Origin: Acidovorax sp. YS12
Lineage (GTDB): Bacteria > Pseudomonadota > Gammaproteobacteria > Burkholderiales > Burkholderiaceae_C
Assembly: GCA_021496925.1 (NCBI GenBank)
Contig: CP053915.1
Location: 4,677,501 to 4,741,500, forward strand
Direction: 5' to 3'
DNA length: 64,000 bases
Shown here piece by piece: positions 33,235 through 42,716 of the stretch. The notes under the pieces are model-generated. The model was given only the letters and a program-made list of their open reading frames with translations, was not told where the DNA came from and did no database searches. Positions within the stretch are counted from its first letter, which is position 1; the number at the start of each line of letters is the position of its first letter. Both the position numbers and the translations under genes were made by a program.

Positions 33235-34209
33235 TCAGCACAGCGCCAGTGCCTCCAGGCAGCGGCGGCGGTGCTGCGCCCCTTCGCCGGGGGCGATGGT
33301 GGCGCCCCCGGGCAGGCGCAGGCCCCAGCGCAGGCCCAGCCGGTCGGCCTGCAGCACCCAGGCCGTGACGCGGGCGATGCGCGCCTCGGGGTCTGGCAGG
33401 CCGGCGCGGTCCACGTCGAGCCACAGGTCGGTGCCCTGGCTTTGCTGGGCGTCGCGGCTGACCAGCGCGTGGCCGCCGGTGGCGAAGGCCTGCGCCGCCT
33501 TCTTCCAGACCACGAGCTTGAGCGGGTCGCCGCGCCGGTAGGCGCGCACGCCGTCGAACTCGCCCGCGCCGCCGGCGCGCGTGGCGTGGCCCTGGCCGGC
33601 GCGCGGCTCGCCCGGGGGCAGGGGCGCGGCGGGCACTTCCGGCGCGGGGTAGACCAGCACCTGCGCGGCGGGGCGCCACCAGGCCCAGACGCGGAAGGTG
33701 CCGAGCGGAAAGAGCGTCTGCGCCGTCAGCAGCGGCAGCGCGTGCAGCCCGCGGCGCGGCGGCTTGAAGGCAATGTGCACCTGGGCCGCGCCCTGGGCCG
33801 GCACGTCGGTCCAGGCCCAGTGGGGCGCGCCGCCCTCGTGCCAGGTGGCCAGGGCGATGCCGTGGCGCGGGCTGCGCCGCGCGTTGTGCAGCTCCACCGT
33901 CAGCGTGGCGGCCTGGCCCTGGAAGGCGGGCTCGGGCGGCAGCAGGCGCAGCTCGGTGCCGCGCAGCGTGGCGTGGCAGATGTGCATGCCCGCGGCGGCG
34001 CTGCCCGCCAGCAGGAAGGTGAGCAGGTAGCCCAGGTTGAGCTGGAAGTTGATGGAGGCGATCAGCAGCACCAGCAGCGTGAGCGCCAGCATCCAGCCCG
34101 AGCCGGTGGGCAGGATGTAGACGTTGCGCTGGGTCAGCGCCAGGGTGTCGGTGGCGGGCAGGCGTGTCTGCCACCAGCGGCGCAGCGCAGCAAGCGGGTT
34201 CTTGGGCAC
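33235..34209 (-). CDS. DUF58 domain protein
   Basis: 324 residues: two adjacent membrane helices at ~35-75 (GWMLALTLLVLLIASINFQL, LGYLLTFLLAGSAAAG), then a beta-rich region and the DUF58 signature GEFDGVRAYRRGDPLKLVVWKKAAQ. DUF58 proteins have a von Willebrand A-like fold and act with MoxR ATPases. The order moxR - DUF58 - tgpA is conserved in many proteobacteria. The function is not known biochemically. Confidence 0.92.
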   Translation of the reverse strand: MPKNPLAALRRWWQTRLPATDTLALTQRNVYILPTGSGWMLALTLLVLLIASINFQLNLGYLLTFLLAGSAAAGMHICHATLRGTELRLLPPEPAFQGQAATLTVELHNARRSPRHGIALATWHEGGAPHWAWTDVPAQGAAQVHIAFKPPRRGLHALPLLTAQTLFPLGTFRVWAWWRPAAQVLVYPAPEVPAAPLPPGEPRAGQGHATRAGGAGEFDGVRAYRRGDPLKLVVWKKAAQAFATGGHALVSRDAQQSQGTDLWLDVDRAGLPDPEARIARVTAWVLQADRLGLRWGLRLPGGATIAPGEGAQHRRRCLEALALC

Positions 34210-34228
34210 TTCGCGGTTACCCCCGGCA

Positions 34229-34356
34229 CATGAACCCGGCGCGGCCCAAGCGCGGGCAGCCGCGCAAGGGCCGCCCCGCCGCGCTGGCTGCGTCCCCCTC
34301 CCGTAGCGCGCAGCGCGTAGAGAGAGGGGGAAGGCGCCGAAGGCGACTCAGGGGGT
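34229..34356 (+). repeat. dispersed repeat, family B
   Basis: ATGAACCCGGCGCGGCCCAA, GCGCAAGGGCCGCCCCGCCG, a GTAGCGCGCAGCGCGTAG dyad, AGAGAGGGGGAAGGCGCCGA, CTCAGGGGG. It fills the gap between moxR and the DUF58 gene. Confidence 0.88.
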
Positions 34357-34359
34357 GCT

Positions 34360-35280
<921 letters not shown>

Positions 35281-35318
35281 TGCGCGACGTTATCCGAAAA
35301 AAGCAGCAGAAGGGAGAC

Positions 35319-36278
35319 ATGACTGTGAGCAAGACGGGCTTTTACACCCACGAGGATTGCCGGAAACACGAAATGGGGCCGGGCCACCCGGAATGCCCCG
35401 AACGGCTGGACGCGATCCAGGACCGGTTGCTGGTGTCGGGCGTTTCCGACGCGCTGGAGCACCTGGAGGCCCCGCTGGCCTCGCTCAACGACATCGAGCT
35501 GGCGCACGACCGCCTGCACGTCGCGGCCCTGCGCGGCCTGACGCTGCGGCTGGTGGAGGAGCAGGCGGCGGGCGGCCCCGAGCACACCTCGCTGGACTCC
35601 GACACCTCCATCAACGCCCATACCTGGACCGCCGCGCTGCGCGCCGCGGGCGCCGCAATGGCGGCCACCGATGCGGTGCTGGCCGGCGAGCTGGAAAACG
35701 CCTTCTGCATGGTGCGCCCGCCCGGCCACCACGCCACGCGCAGCAAGGCCATGGGCTTTTGCTTCTTCAACAACGTGGCCGTGGCCGCCAAGTACGCGCT
35801 GCAGCGCCACAACCTGCAGCGCGTGGCGGTGATCGACTTCGACGTGCACCACGGCAACGGCACCGAGGACATCCTGGCGGGCGACGCGCGCGCGCTGATG
35901 TGCAGCTTCTTCCAGCACCCGTTCTACCCCTACAGCGGCGACCACGAGCCGGCGGCCAACATGTGCAACGTGCCGGTGCCGGCGTACACGCGCGGCATGG
36001 ACATCCGTGAGATCGTCGAGATGATGTGGATTCCGCGCCTGGAGGAGTTCAAGCCCGAGCTGATCTTCATCAGCGCCGGGTTCGACGCGCACCGCGAGGA
36101 CGACATGGGCCAGCTCGGCCTGACCGAGCAGGACTTCACCTGGATCACCCAGCGCATCAAGGACGTGGCGCGCCGCTACTGCGGCGGGCGCATCGTCTCG
36201 TGCCTGGAGGGCGGCTACGTCATGAGCCCGCTGGCGCGCAGCGTCGAGGCCCACGTGCGGGTGCTGGCCGACCTCTGA
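35319..36278 (+). CDS. histone deacetylase-family amidohydrolase
   Basis: A zinc-dependent deacetylase of 319 residues (class II HDAC/acetylpolyamine amidohydrolase group). Motifs: RPPGHHATRSKAMGFCFFNN, with the paired active-site histidines; FDVHHGNGTEDI, with Asp and His metal ligands; FISAGFDAHREDDMGQLGLT, with the second Asp; and a C-terminal EGGY loop. In bacteria such enzymes remove acetyl from polyamines or proteins, or act on acetoin-pathway targets; the substrate is open. Start 35319 follows AGAAGGGAG. Divergent from moxR. Confidence 0.93.
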   Translation: MTVSKTGFYTHEDCRKHEMGPGHPECPERLDAIQDRLLVSGVSDALEHLEAPLASLNDIELAHDRLHVAALRGLTLRLVEEQAAGGPEHTSLDSDTSINAHTWTAALRAAGAAMAATDAVLAGELENAFCMVRPPGHHATRSKAMGFCFFNNVAVAAKYALQRHNLQRVAVIDFDVHHGNGTEDILAGDARALMCSFFQHPFYPYSGDHEPAANMCNVPVPAYTRGMDIREIVEMMWIPRLEEFKPELIFISAGFDAHREDDMGQLGLTEQDFTWITQRIKDVARRYCGGRIVSCLEGGYVMSPLARSVEAHVRVLADL

Positions 36279-36309
36279 CCAGCGCGCCGGGGAGGGCTGG
36301 TCAATAATC

Positions 36310-36359
36310 GCCGGAACCCGTTCCGGCGTCCCTCTCTAGTGTGGCGAACACCACACTAG
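36310..36359. promoter_or_regulatory. two adjacent perfect palindromes upstream of the enoyl-CoA hydratase gene
   Basis: GCCGGAAC-CC-GTTCCGGC (36310-36327) and CTAGTGTGG-CGAACA-CCACACTAG (36336-36359). Neither is followed by a T run, so they are poor terminators. Their place 60-110 bases before the next ATG suits operators or a structured leader. The second has a CTAG end, rare in proteobacterial DNA. Confidence 0.5.
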
Positions 36360-36418
36360 CACGGGGGCGCCATGTCCCATGCGCCGCGGCGCCCGCGGCG
36401 CGCACAGGAGCCTCCGAC

Positions 36419-37204
36419 ATGACCCCCACCCCCGAGCTTCTCCAGGCCACGCGCGACGCGCGCGGCGTGGTCACCCTGACGCTGAACGACCCGGCGCGCT
36501 TCAATGCGCTGGGCGCCGACATGCTGACCGCGCTGCAGCAGGCGCTGGACGGCGTGGCGCGCGACGAGGGCGCGCGCGTGGTGGTGCTGGCCGCCCAGGG
36601 CCGCGCGTTCTGCGCCGGCCACAACCTCAAGGAAATGGCGCAGCACCCGGAACTGGCTTACTACCAGCAGCTGTTCGCCCAGTGCTCGCGCATGATGCTG
36701 TCGATCCACAAGCTGCCCGTGCCGGTGATCGCGCGCGTGCACGGCATGGCCACGGCGGCGGGCTGCCAGCTCGTTGCCCAGTGCGACCTGGCCGTGGCCA
36801 GCGAGGACGCCAGCTTCGCCACCAGCGGCATCCACTACGGCCTGTTCTGCGCCACGCCCAGTGTGCCCCTGGTGCGCAACGTGCCCGCCAAGCGGGCCAT
36901 GGAGATGCTGCTCACCGGCGACTTCATCGACGCGCGCACGGCGCTCGACCAGGGCCTGGTCAACCGCGTGGTGCCGCCCGAGGCGCTGGACGCGGAGGTG
37001 GAGAAGCTCGTGCAGTCCATCCTCGGCAAGCCGCGTGTGGCCGTGGCCATGGGCAAGGCGGTGGTCTACCAGCACCGCGAGCTGGGCCTGGACGCCGCCT
37101 ACCAGCTCGCCGGCCAGACCATGGCCGCCAACATGATGGACGCCGACGCGCAGGAGGGCGCCCGCGCCTTCGCCGAAAAGCGCCAGCCCGCCTGGAAGGC
37201 CTGA
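36419..37204 (+). CDS. enoyl-CoA hydratase/isomerase family protein
   Basis: 261 residues of the crotonase fold, probably hydrating 2-enoyl-CoA in beta-oxidation or a related step. The oxyanion-hole region is AAQGRAFCAGHNLKEM, the second is VHGMATAAGCQLVAQCDLAV, and the substrate loop continues ATSGIHYGLFCATPSV. The glutamate pair of classic hydratases is not obvious: the CAGHNLKEM and CQLVAQCD positions differ from the canonical GGCELA..D, so another crotonase reaction is possible. Start 36419 follows CAGGAG. Confidence 0.9.
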   Translation: MTPTPELLQATRDARGVVTLTLNDPARFNALGADMLTALQQALDGVARDEGARVVVLAAQGRAFCAGHNLKEMAQHPELAYYQQLFAQCSRMMLSIHKLPVPVIARVHGMATAAGCQLVAQCDLAVASEDASFATSGIHYGLFCATPSVPLVRNVPAKRAMEMLLTGDFIDARTALDQGLVNRVVPPEALDAEVEKLVQSILGKPRVAVAMGKAVVYQHRELGLDAAYQLAGQTMAANMMDADAQEGARAFAEKRQPAWKA

Positions 37205-37215
37205 GATGAAACAAC

Positions 37216-37378
37216 ACCCCCCTGAGGCGCTTCGCGCCTTCCCCCCGCTCTCGCATGGCTGCGCCATGCGGGCAGGGGGACGCCACCAGCGCGGCGGGGC
37301 GGCCCTTGCGCGGTGGCCCGCGCATGGGCCGCGCCGGTTTCATGGGCTGCGGGTGGCGCGCAGCGCCATGGAAAACTG
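37216..37378 (-). repeat. dispersed repeat, family B, full length
   Basis: CCCCCCTGAGGCGCTTCGCG, GCATGGCTGCGCCATGCGGG, GGCGGGGCGGCCCTTGCGCG, GCGCCGGTTTCATGGGCTGC and GCGCCATGGAAAACTGAG. It fills the gap and ends one base before the channel gene's ATG, so it supplies that gene's 5' untranslated region; no ribosome site beyond it is seen. Confidence 0.88.
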
Positions 37379-37380
37379 AG

Positions 37381-38670
37381 ATGGCGCAGTCTGCGGACAA
37401 GCCGATGTTCGACGACGTCGGCCACTGGTTCGAGCGCTTCCTGCAGCCCGGGGCGCTGGTCGAGCTGGGCGTGTTGGCCGCCTGCGTGGCCCTGGCATGG
37501 GCGCTGGTGCAGCGGCTGTCGCCCAAGGGCCAGGCGCAGGACCGGCGCTCCATCCTCTGGGGCCGCAGCGTGGTCGATGGCGCGCTGTTCCCGCTCACGC
37601 TGCTGGCGCTGGCCTACGCGGCGCGCGCGCTGGTGGCGCTGTGGCTGCCGCTGGCCGTGTTCAAGCTGGCCATTCCCGCGCTGGTGGCGCTGGCGGTGAT
37701 CCGCACCGGCGCCAAGGTGCTGCAGGCGGCCTTCCCGGAATCGGCCTGGGTGCGGCCCATCGAGCGCACCCTCTCGTGGGCCGGCTGGGCGGCCATGGTG
37801 CTGTGGGTGACCGGGCTGCTGCCGCTGCTGCTGCACGACCTGGAGGACATCACCTGGAAGGTGGGCAACACCACCATGTCGGTGCGCACGCTGATCGAGG
37901 GGGCGGTCACCGCGGGCCTGGTGATGATCGTGGCGCTGTGGATCTCCTCGGCCATCGACGGGTGGCTGCTGCGCTCGGCCACGGGCAGCAGCCTGTCGGT
38001 GCGCAAGGCCCTGAGCAACGCCCTACGCGCGCTGCTGCTGTTTCTCGGGCTCACCATCGCGCTGTCGGCGGTGGGCATCGACCTGACGGCGCTGTCGGTG
38101 CTGGGCGGCGCGGTGGGCGTGGGCATCGGTTTCGGCCTGCAGAAGCTGGCCGCCAACTACGTGAGCGGCTTCGTCATCCTGGCCGAGCGCAGCATCCGCA
38201 TCGGCGACAACGTGCGCGTGGACAACTTCGAGGGGCGCATCACCGACATCACCGGGCGCTACACCGTGATCCGCTCGGGCGGGGGGCGCGAGTCCATCGT
38301 GCCCAACGAGATGCTGATGACCAGCCGCGTCGAGAACCTTTCGCTGGCCGACCTCAGGGTGTGGCACTCTACCGTGGTCAGCGTGGGCTACGACAGCGAC
38401 GTCGATCTGGTCATGCGCCTGCTGGGCGAGGCGGCGCTCGCCAGCCCGCGCGTGCTGCGCGACCCCGCGCCCAGCGTGGCGCTGTCGGCCTTCGGCGCCG
38501 ATGGCCTGGAGTTCACCGTGGGCTTCTGGATCAACGACCCGGAAAACGGCACGCTGGGCCTGCGCTCGCAGATCAACCTGGGCATCCTGCGCGCCTTGCG
38601 CGCGCATGGCGTGGATATTCCCTACCCGCAGCGGGTGCTGCACTGGCAGGGCGGCACGCCTCCGCAGTAG
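37381..38670 (+). CDS. mechanosensitive ion channel, MscS family
   Basis: 429 residues with about five to six membrane helices before the conserved pore. The pore helix and lid are LGGAVGVGIGFGLQKLAANYVSGF (an MscS TM3 with glycine/alanine packing), followed by the beta domain ILAERSIRIGDNVRVDNFEGRI and the C-terminal alpha/beta part. It opens under membrane tension after osmotic downshock. Start 37381 gives MAQSADKPMFDDVG; upstream in-frame codons lie in the repeat and are rejected. Confidence 0.92.
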   Translation: MAQSADKPMFDDVGHWFERFLQPGALVELGVLAACVALAWALVQRLSPKGQAQDRRSILWGRSVVDGALFPLTLLALAYAARALVALWLPLAVFKLAIPALVALAVIRTGAKVLQAAFPESAWVRPIERTLSWAGWAAMVLWVTGLLPLLLHDLEDITWKVGNTTMSVRTLIEGAVTAGLVMIVALWISSAIDGWLLRSATGSSLSVRKALSNALRALLLFLGLTIALSAVGIDLTALSVLGGAVGVGIGFGLQKLAANYVSGFVILAERSIRIGDNVRVDNFEGRITDITGRYTVIRSGGGRESIVPNEMLMTSRVENLSLADLRVWHSTVVSVGYDSDVDLVMRLLGEAALASPRVLRDPAPSVALSAFGADGLEFTVGFWINDPENGTLGLRSQINLGILRALRAHGVDIPYPQRVLHWQGGTPPQ

Positions 38671-38675
38671 CGCGC

Positions 38676-38742
38676 TTGCGCTATTCATTGAATAGCTGCT
38701 TGCGCTTGCTGCATAAGGTTTTGAGGCATTTTCGATGCATGG
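38676..38742 (+). repeat. dispersed repeat, family C, after the channel gene
   Basis: GCGCTATTCATTGAATAGCT (with a short TATTCATTGAATA dyad), GCTTGCGCTTGCTGCATAAG and GTTTTGAGGCATTTTC. Between here and 38890 I see only non-coding GC-rich sequence. Confidence 0.72.
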
Positions 38743-38896
38743 AAAATCCTGCGCCGTGCGCCTCCCAGGGGGAGGGGCCCGCCGCCCGCGCACGGCTGCA
38801 GTTACAGTAGCCGGGCCGCGCAACCCGCGCCGCGCCGGATGGCGCCGATGCGCCCGACGCGACAGCCGGGCCTGCCTGCCAAAAGCAGCACTGGCC

Positions 38897-38924
38897 TATA
38901 ATCCTTCAAAAAGCACGATCGTTC
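38897..38924 (+). promoter_or_regulatory. candidate etfBA promoter with overlapping dyad operator
   Basis: TATAAT at 38897-38902 is a perfect -10; a weak -35 (CTGCCA) lies upstream. Immediately downstream AGCACGATCGTTCT (38912-38925) is a near-perfect palindrome (12 of 14), placed over the predicted start site as expected for a TetR-type repressor. Confidence 0.5.
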
Positions 38925-38996
38925 TTTTTTTGCCGATGCGTGGCTCGGATGGCATAACCCGCCGCCATCCGCCGCCGTGCGGCATACAATGTTCCA

Positions 38997-39008
38997 GTTT
39001 ACGTAAAC
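38997..39008. promoter_or_regulatory. palindrome GTTTACGTAAAC in the etfB leader
   Basis: A perfect 12-base palindrome about 35 bases before the etfB ATG, next to a possible second -10 (TACAAT, 38985-38990). It is probably a second operator; the regulator is not in the window. Confidence 0.45.
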
Positions 39009-39041
39009 GTCAATTCAATCAACTCCCAAGGAGCCGCTGCA

Positions 39042-39791
39042 ATGAAGGTTTTGGTCCCTGTCAAGCGCGTGGTGGACTACAACGTGAAGGTCCGCGTGAA
39101 ATCGGACAACACGGGCGTGGACATCGCCAACGTCAAGATGAGCATGAACCCCTTTGACGAAATCGCCGTCGAGGAGGCCGTGCGCCTGAAGGAAAAGGGC
39201 GTGGTGACCGAGATCGTTGCCGTCTCCTGCGGCGTGGCGCAGTGCCAGGAGACCCTGCGCACGGCCATGGCCATCGGCGCCGACCGCGGCATCCTGGTCG
39301 AAACCGACGCCGAGCTGCAGCCCCTGGCCGTGGCCAAGCTGCTCAAGGCCCTGGTGGACAAGGAACAGCCCGGCCTGGTCATCCTGGGCAAGCAGGCCAT
39401 CGACGACGACGCCAACCAGACCGGCCAGATGCTGGCCGCGCTGGCCGACCTGCCGCAAGCCACCAACGCCAGCAAGGTCGAGCTGGCCGCCGACAAGGTC
39501 AGCGTGACCCGCGAGATCGACGGCGGCCTGGAAACCCTGGCCTTGGGCCTGCCCGCCGTCATCACCACCGACCTGCGCCTGAACGAGCCGCGCTACGTCA
39601 CCCTGCCCAACATCATGAAGGCCAAGAAGAAGCCGCTCGACACGGTCAAGCCCGAAGAGCTTGGCGTGGACGTGGCCCCGCGCCTCAAGACCCTGAAGGT
39701 CAGCGAGCCGCCCAAGCGCGGTGCGGGCGTGAAGGTGGCCGACGTGGCCACCCTGGTCGAAAAACTCAAGAACGAAGCGAAGGTGATCTAA
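39042..39791 (+). CDS. etfB: electron transfer flavoprotein subunit beta
   Basis: With EtfA it carries electrons from acyl-CoA dehydrogenases to the ETF:quinone oxidoreductase. 249 residues, the usual size. MKVLVPVKRVVDYNVKVRVK opens the fold; ALVDKEQPGLVILGKQAIDDDANQTGQMLAALADLP is the AMP-binding region; EIDGGLETLALGLPAVITTDLRLNEPRYVTLPNIMKAKKK is the ETF-beta signature stretch. AAGGAGCC precedes the ATG. The etfA start follows directly. Confidence 0.97.
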   Translation: MKVLVPVKRVVDYNVKVRVKSDNTGVDIANVKMSMNPFDEIAVEEAVRLKEKGVVTEIVAVSCGVAQCQETLRTAMAIGADRGILVETDAELQPLAVAKLLKALVDKEQPGLVILGKQAIDDDANQTGQMLAALADLPQATNASKVELAADKVSVTREIDGGLETLALGLPAVITTDLRLNEPRYVTLPNIMKAKKKPLDTVKPEELGVDVAPRLKTLKVSEPPKRGAGVKVADVATLVEKLKNEAKVI

Positions 39792-40736
39792 ATGTCGGTA
39801 CTCGTTATTGCTGAACACGACAACGCATCCATCAAGGGCGCAACGCTCAACACCGTCACCGCAGCAGCCGCTTGCGGCGGCGACGTGCACGTGCTGGTGG
39901 CGGGCGAGGGTGCCGCCGCAGCCGCTCAGGCCGCAGCCCAGATCGCCGGTGTTGCCAAGGTCATCCACGCCGACGGCGCGAGCCTGAAGAACGGCCTGGC
40001 CGAAAACGTCGCCGCGCAAGTGCTGGCACTCCAAGGCAGTGGGGCGGGCAACTACAGCCACATCCTGTTCCCCGCCACCGCCAGCGGCAAGAACGTGGCA
40101 CCCCGCGTGGCCGCCAAGCTGGACGTGGCGCAGATCAGCGACATCACCAAGGTGGTGGGCGCCGACACTTTCGAGCGCCCCATCTACGCTGGCAACGCCA
40201 TCGCCACCGTGCAAAGCGCAGATGCCACCAAGGTCATCACCGTGCGCACCACCGGCTTTGACGCCGCAGCCGCCACTGGCGGCAGTGCCGCCGTGGAAGC
40301 GGCAGCCGCCGTGGCCGACGCGGGCAAGAGCAGCTACGTGGGCAGCGAAATCGCCAAGAGCGACCGCCCCGAACTCACCGCCGCCAAGATCATCGTCTCC
40401 GGCGGCCGTGCGCTGGGCAGCGCCGAGAAGTTCAACGAAGTCATGACCCCGCTGGCCGACAAGCTGGGCGCGGCCATCGGCGCCTCGCGCGCCGCCGTGG
40501 ACGCGGGCTATGCGCCGAACGACCTGCAGGTGGGCCAGACCGGCAAGATCGTGGCGCCGCAGCTGTACATCGCCGCCGGTATCTCGGGCGCCATCCAGCA
40601 TCTGGCCGGCATGAAGGACTCCAAGGTGATCGTGGCGATCAACAAGGACCCCGAGGCACCGATCTTCTCGGTGGCCGACTACGGCCTCGAGGCCGACCTG
40701 TTCACGGCCGTGCCGGAACTCGTCAAGGCCCTGTAA
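39792..40736 (+). CDS. etfA: electron transfer flavoprotein subunit alpha
   Basis: 314 residues. The C-terminal FAD domain has VSGGRALGSAEKF, the block VGQTGKIVAPQLYIAAGISG and GMKDSKVIVAINKDPEAPIF, all normal for ETF alpha. Its ATG begins right after the etfB stop codon (TAAATG), with GAAGGTGATC as ribosome site, so synthesis of the subunits is coupled. Followed by a strong terminator. Confidence 0.97.
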   Translation: MSVLVIAEHDNASIKGATLNTVTAAAACGGDVHVLVAGEGAAAAAQAAAQIAGVAKVIHADGASLKNGLAENVAAQVLALQGSGAGNYSHILFPATASGKNVAPRVAAKLDVAQISDITKVVGADTFERPIYAGNAIATVQSADATKVITVRTTGFDAAAATGGSAAVEAAAAVADAGKSSYVGSEIAKSDRPELTAAKIIVSGGRALGSAEKFNEVMTPLADKLGAAIGASRAAVDAGYAPNDLQVGQTGKIVAPQLYIAAGISGAIQHLAGMKDSKVIVAINKDPEAPIFSVADYGLEADLFTAVPELVKAL

Positions 40737-40751
40737 ACCGTTGCGCCGCAG

Positions 40752-40781
40752 AAAAGGCATCGCTTGCGATGCCTTTTTTTT
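40752..40781 (+). terminator. rho-independent terminator of etfBA
   Basis: Stem GGCATCG-CTTG-CGATGCC followed by eight T, with A residues upstream that extend the pairing. It lies 16 bases after the etfA stop. Confidence 0.9.
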
Positions 40782-40815
40782 CATCCCCCTGATTCGTCCC
40801 TGATTTGGAGAACCC

Positions 40816-42606
40816 ATGAGTTACACCGCCCCCGTCAAAGACATGCTCTTCGCCATCGAGCACCTGGCCCGCATCGACCAGGTGGCCCAGATCCCCGGTT
40901 TCGAGGACGCCGGCCTGGAAACCGCCGCCGCCGTGCTGGAGGAGTGCGCCAAGTTCAATGAAGGCGTGGTGGCTCCGCTCAACGTCGAGGGCGACAGGAA
41001 CCCCTCGGCCTGGAAGGACGGCCAGGTCACCACCACCCCCGGCTTCAAGCAAGCCTACCGCCAGTTCGCCGAAGGCGGCTGGCAGGGCCTGCAGCACCCG
41101 GCCGACTTCGGCGGCCAGGGCCTGCCCAAGACCATCGGCGCGGCGTGCGGCGAGATGATCAACAGTGCCAACCTGAGCTTCGCGCTGTGCCCGCTGCTCA
41201 CCGACGGCGCCATCGAGGCGCTGCTCACCGCCGGCAGCGACGCGCTCAAGGCCACCTACCTGGAGAAGCTGATCTCCGGCGAGTGGACCGGCACCATGAA
41301 CCTGACCGAGCCCCAGGCCGGCTCCGACCTGTCGCTGGTGCGCACCAAGGCCGATCCGCAGCCCGATGGCACGTACAGGATCTTCGGCACCAAGATCTTC
41401 ATCACCTACGGCGAGCACGACATGGCGGACAACATCGTCCACCTGGTGTTGGCGCGCGTGGCCGGCGCGCCCGAGGGCGTGAAGGGCATCAGCCTGTTCG
41501 TCTGCCCCAAATTCATGGTGCATGCCGACGGCAGCCTGGGCGCGCGCAACGACGTGCACTGCGTCTCCATCGAGCACAAGCTGGGCATCAAGGCCTCGCC
41601 CACGGCGGTGCTGCAGTTCGGCGACCATGGCGGCGCCATCGGCTACCTGGTGGGCGAGGAAAACCGCGGCCTCGAATACATGTTCATCATGATGAACGCC
41701 GCGCGCTACGGCGTGGGCGTGCAGGGCATTGCCGTGGCCGAGCGCGCCTACCAGCAGGCCGTGCAGTACGCGCGCGACCGCGTGCAAAGCCGCCCCGTCG
41801 ATGGCAGCGTGGCCGGTGCCGCGGCCATCATCCACCACCCCGACGTGCGCCGCATGCTCATGACCATGCGCGCCTGCACCGAAGGCTGCCGCGCCATGGC
41901 CAGCGTGGCCGCCGCCGCGTACGACGCGGCCCACCACCACCCCGATGCCCAGGTGCGCCAGGACAACGCCGCCTTCTACGAATTCATGGTGCCGCTGGTC
42001 AAGGGCTACAGCACCGAGATGAGCCAGGAAGTCACCAGCCTGGGCGTGCAAGTGCACGGCGGCATGGGCTTCATCGAGGAAACCGGCGCGGCCCAGCACT
42101 ACCGCGATTCCAAGATCCTGACCATCTACGAAGGCACGACTGCCATCCAGGCCAACGACCTGGTGGGCCGCAAGACCAGCCGCGACGGCGGCCAGATGGC
42201 CAAGGCCATCGCCGCGCAGATCGAGAAGACCGAAGGCGAACTCGCCGCCAGCGGCACCGCCGCCGCCCAGGCCGTGGCCCAGCGCCTGGCGGCCGCACGC
42301 GCCGCCTTCCTGGAGGCGGTGGACTTCGTCGCGGGCAACACCAAGGCCCAGCCCAACGCCGTGTTTGCCGGCAGCGTGCCCTACCTCATGCTGGCGGGCA
42401 ACCTGGTGGCCGGCTGGCAGATGGGCCGCGCGCTGCTGGTGGCCCAGGCCAAGGCGGCCGCGGGCGAAGACCTGGCCTTCATGCAGGCCAAGGTGGCCAC
42501 GGCGCGCTTCTACGCCGAGCACATCCTCGTGAAGGCCTCGGGCCTGCGCGACGCCATCGTGCACGGCGGCGAGAGCGCCTGCGCGCTGCCGCTCGAGGCG
42601 TTCTGA
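40816..42606 (+). CDS. acyl-CoA dehydrogenase, large C-terminally extended type
   Basis: 596 residues, in the group of ~600-residue acyl-CoA dehydrogenases with an extra C-terminal domain (FadE-like). Landmarks are the FAD/acyl site GTMNLTEPQAGSDLSLVRT, KIFITYGEHDM and the C-terminal catalytic-region block ILTIYEGTTAIQANDLVGRK. It would pass electrons to the ETF encoded just upstream, and it has its own ribosome site (GGAGAACCC) after the etfBA terminator. Chain-length preference cannot be judged. Confidence 0.93.
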   Translation: MSYTAPVKDMLFAIEHLARIDQVAQIPGFEDAGLETAAAVLEECAKFNEGVVAPLNVEGDRNPSAWKDGQVTTTPGFKQAYRQFAEGGWQGLQHPADFGGQGLPKTIGAACGEMINSANLSFALCPLLTDGAIEALLTAGSDALKATYLEKLISGEWTGTMNLTEPQAGSDLSLVRTKADPQPDGTYRIFGTKIFITYGEHDMADNIVHLVLARVAGAPEGVKGISLFVCPKFMVHADGSLGARNDVHCVSIEHKLGIKASPTAVLQFGDHGGAIGYLVGEENRGLEYMFIMMNAARYGVGVQGIAVAERAYQQAVQYARDRVQSRPVDGSVAGAAAIIHHPDVRRMLMTMRACTEGCRAMASVAAAAYDAAHHHPDAQVRQDNAAFYEFMVPLVKGYSTEMSQEVTSLGVQVHGGMGFIEETGAAQHYRDSKILTIYEGTTAIQANDLVGRKTSRDGGQMAKAIAAQIEKTEGELAASGTAAAQAVAQRLAAARAAFLEAVDFVAGNTKAQPNAVFAGSVPYLMLAGNLVAGWQMGRALLVAQAKAAAGEDLAFMQAKVATARFYAEHILVKASGLRDAIVHGGESACALPLEAF

Positions 42607-42631
42607 TTGGCGTTTTGACAGGCGTTTTTTG

Positions 42632-42695
42632 CCAAGCGCTATGTAAATAAGAGCTGCTGGCGCTTGCCTGGCAAGCGCTGCAGCCCTTTTTGACC
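42632..42695 (+). repeat. dispersed repeat, family C, between dehydrogenase and oxidoreductase genes
   Basis: GCCAAGCGCTATGTAAATAA, GAGCTGCTGGCGCTTGCCTG, GCAAGCGCTGCAGCCC and TTTTTGACC. The AGCGCTTGCCTGGCAAGCGC part is a dyad. Confidence 0.78.
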
Positions 42696-42716
42696 ATTAT
42701 TCCCGGAGACAAGACC

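Noticed and set aside
36310..36327. Terminator call for the deacetylase gene at the GCCGGAAC palindrome
   Set aside because: The stem is good but the following bases (GTCCCTCTC) contain no T run.
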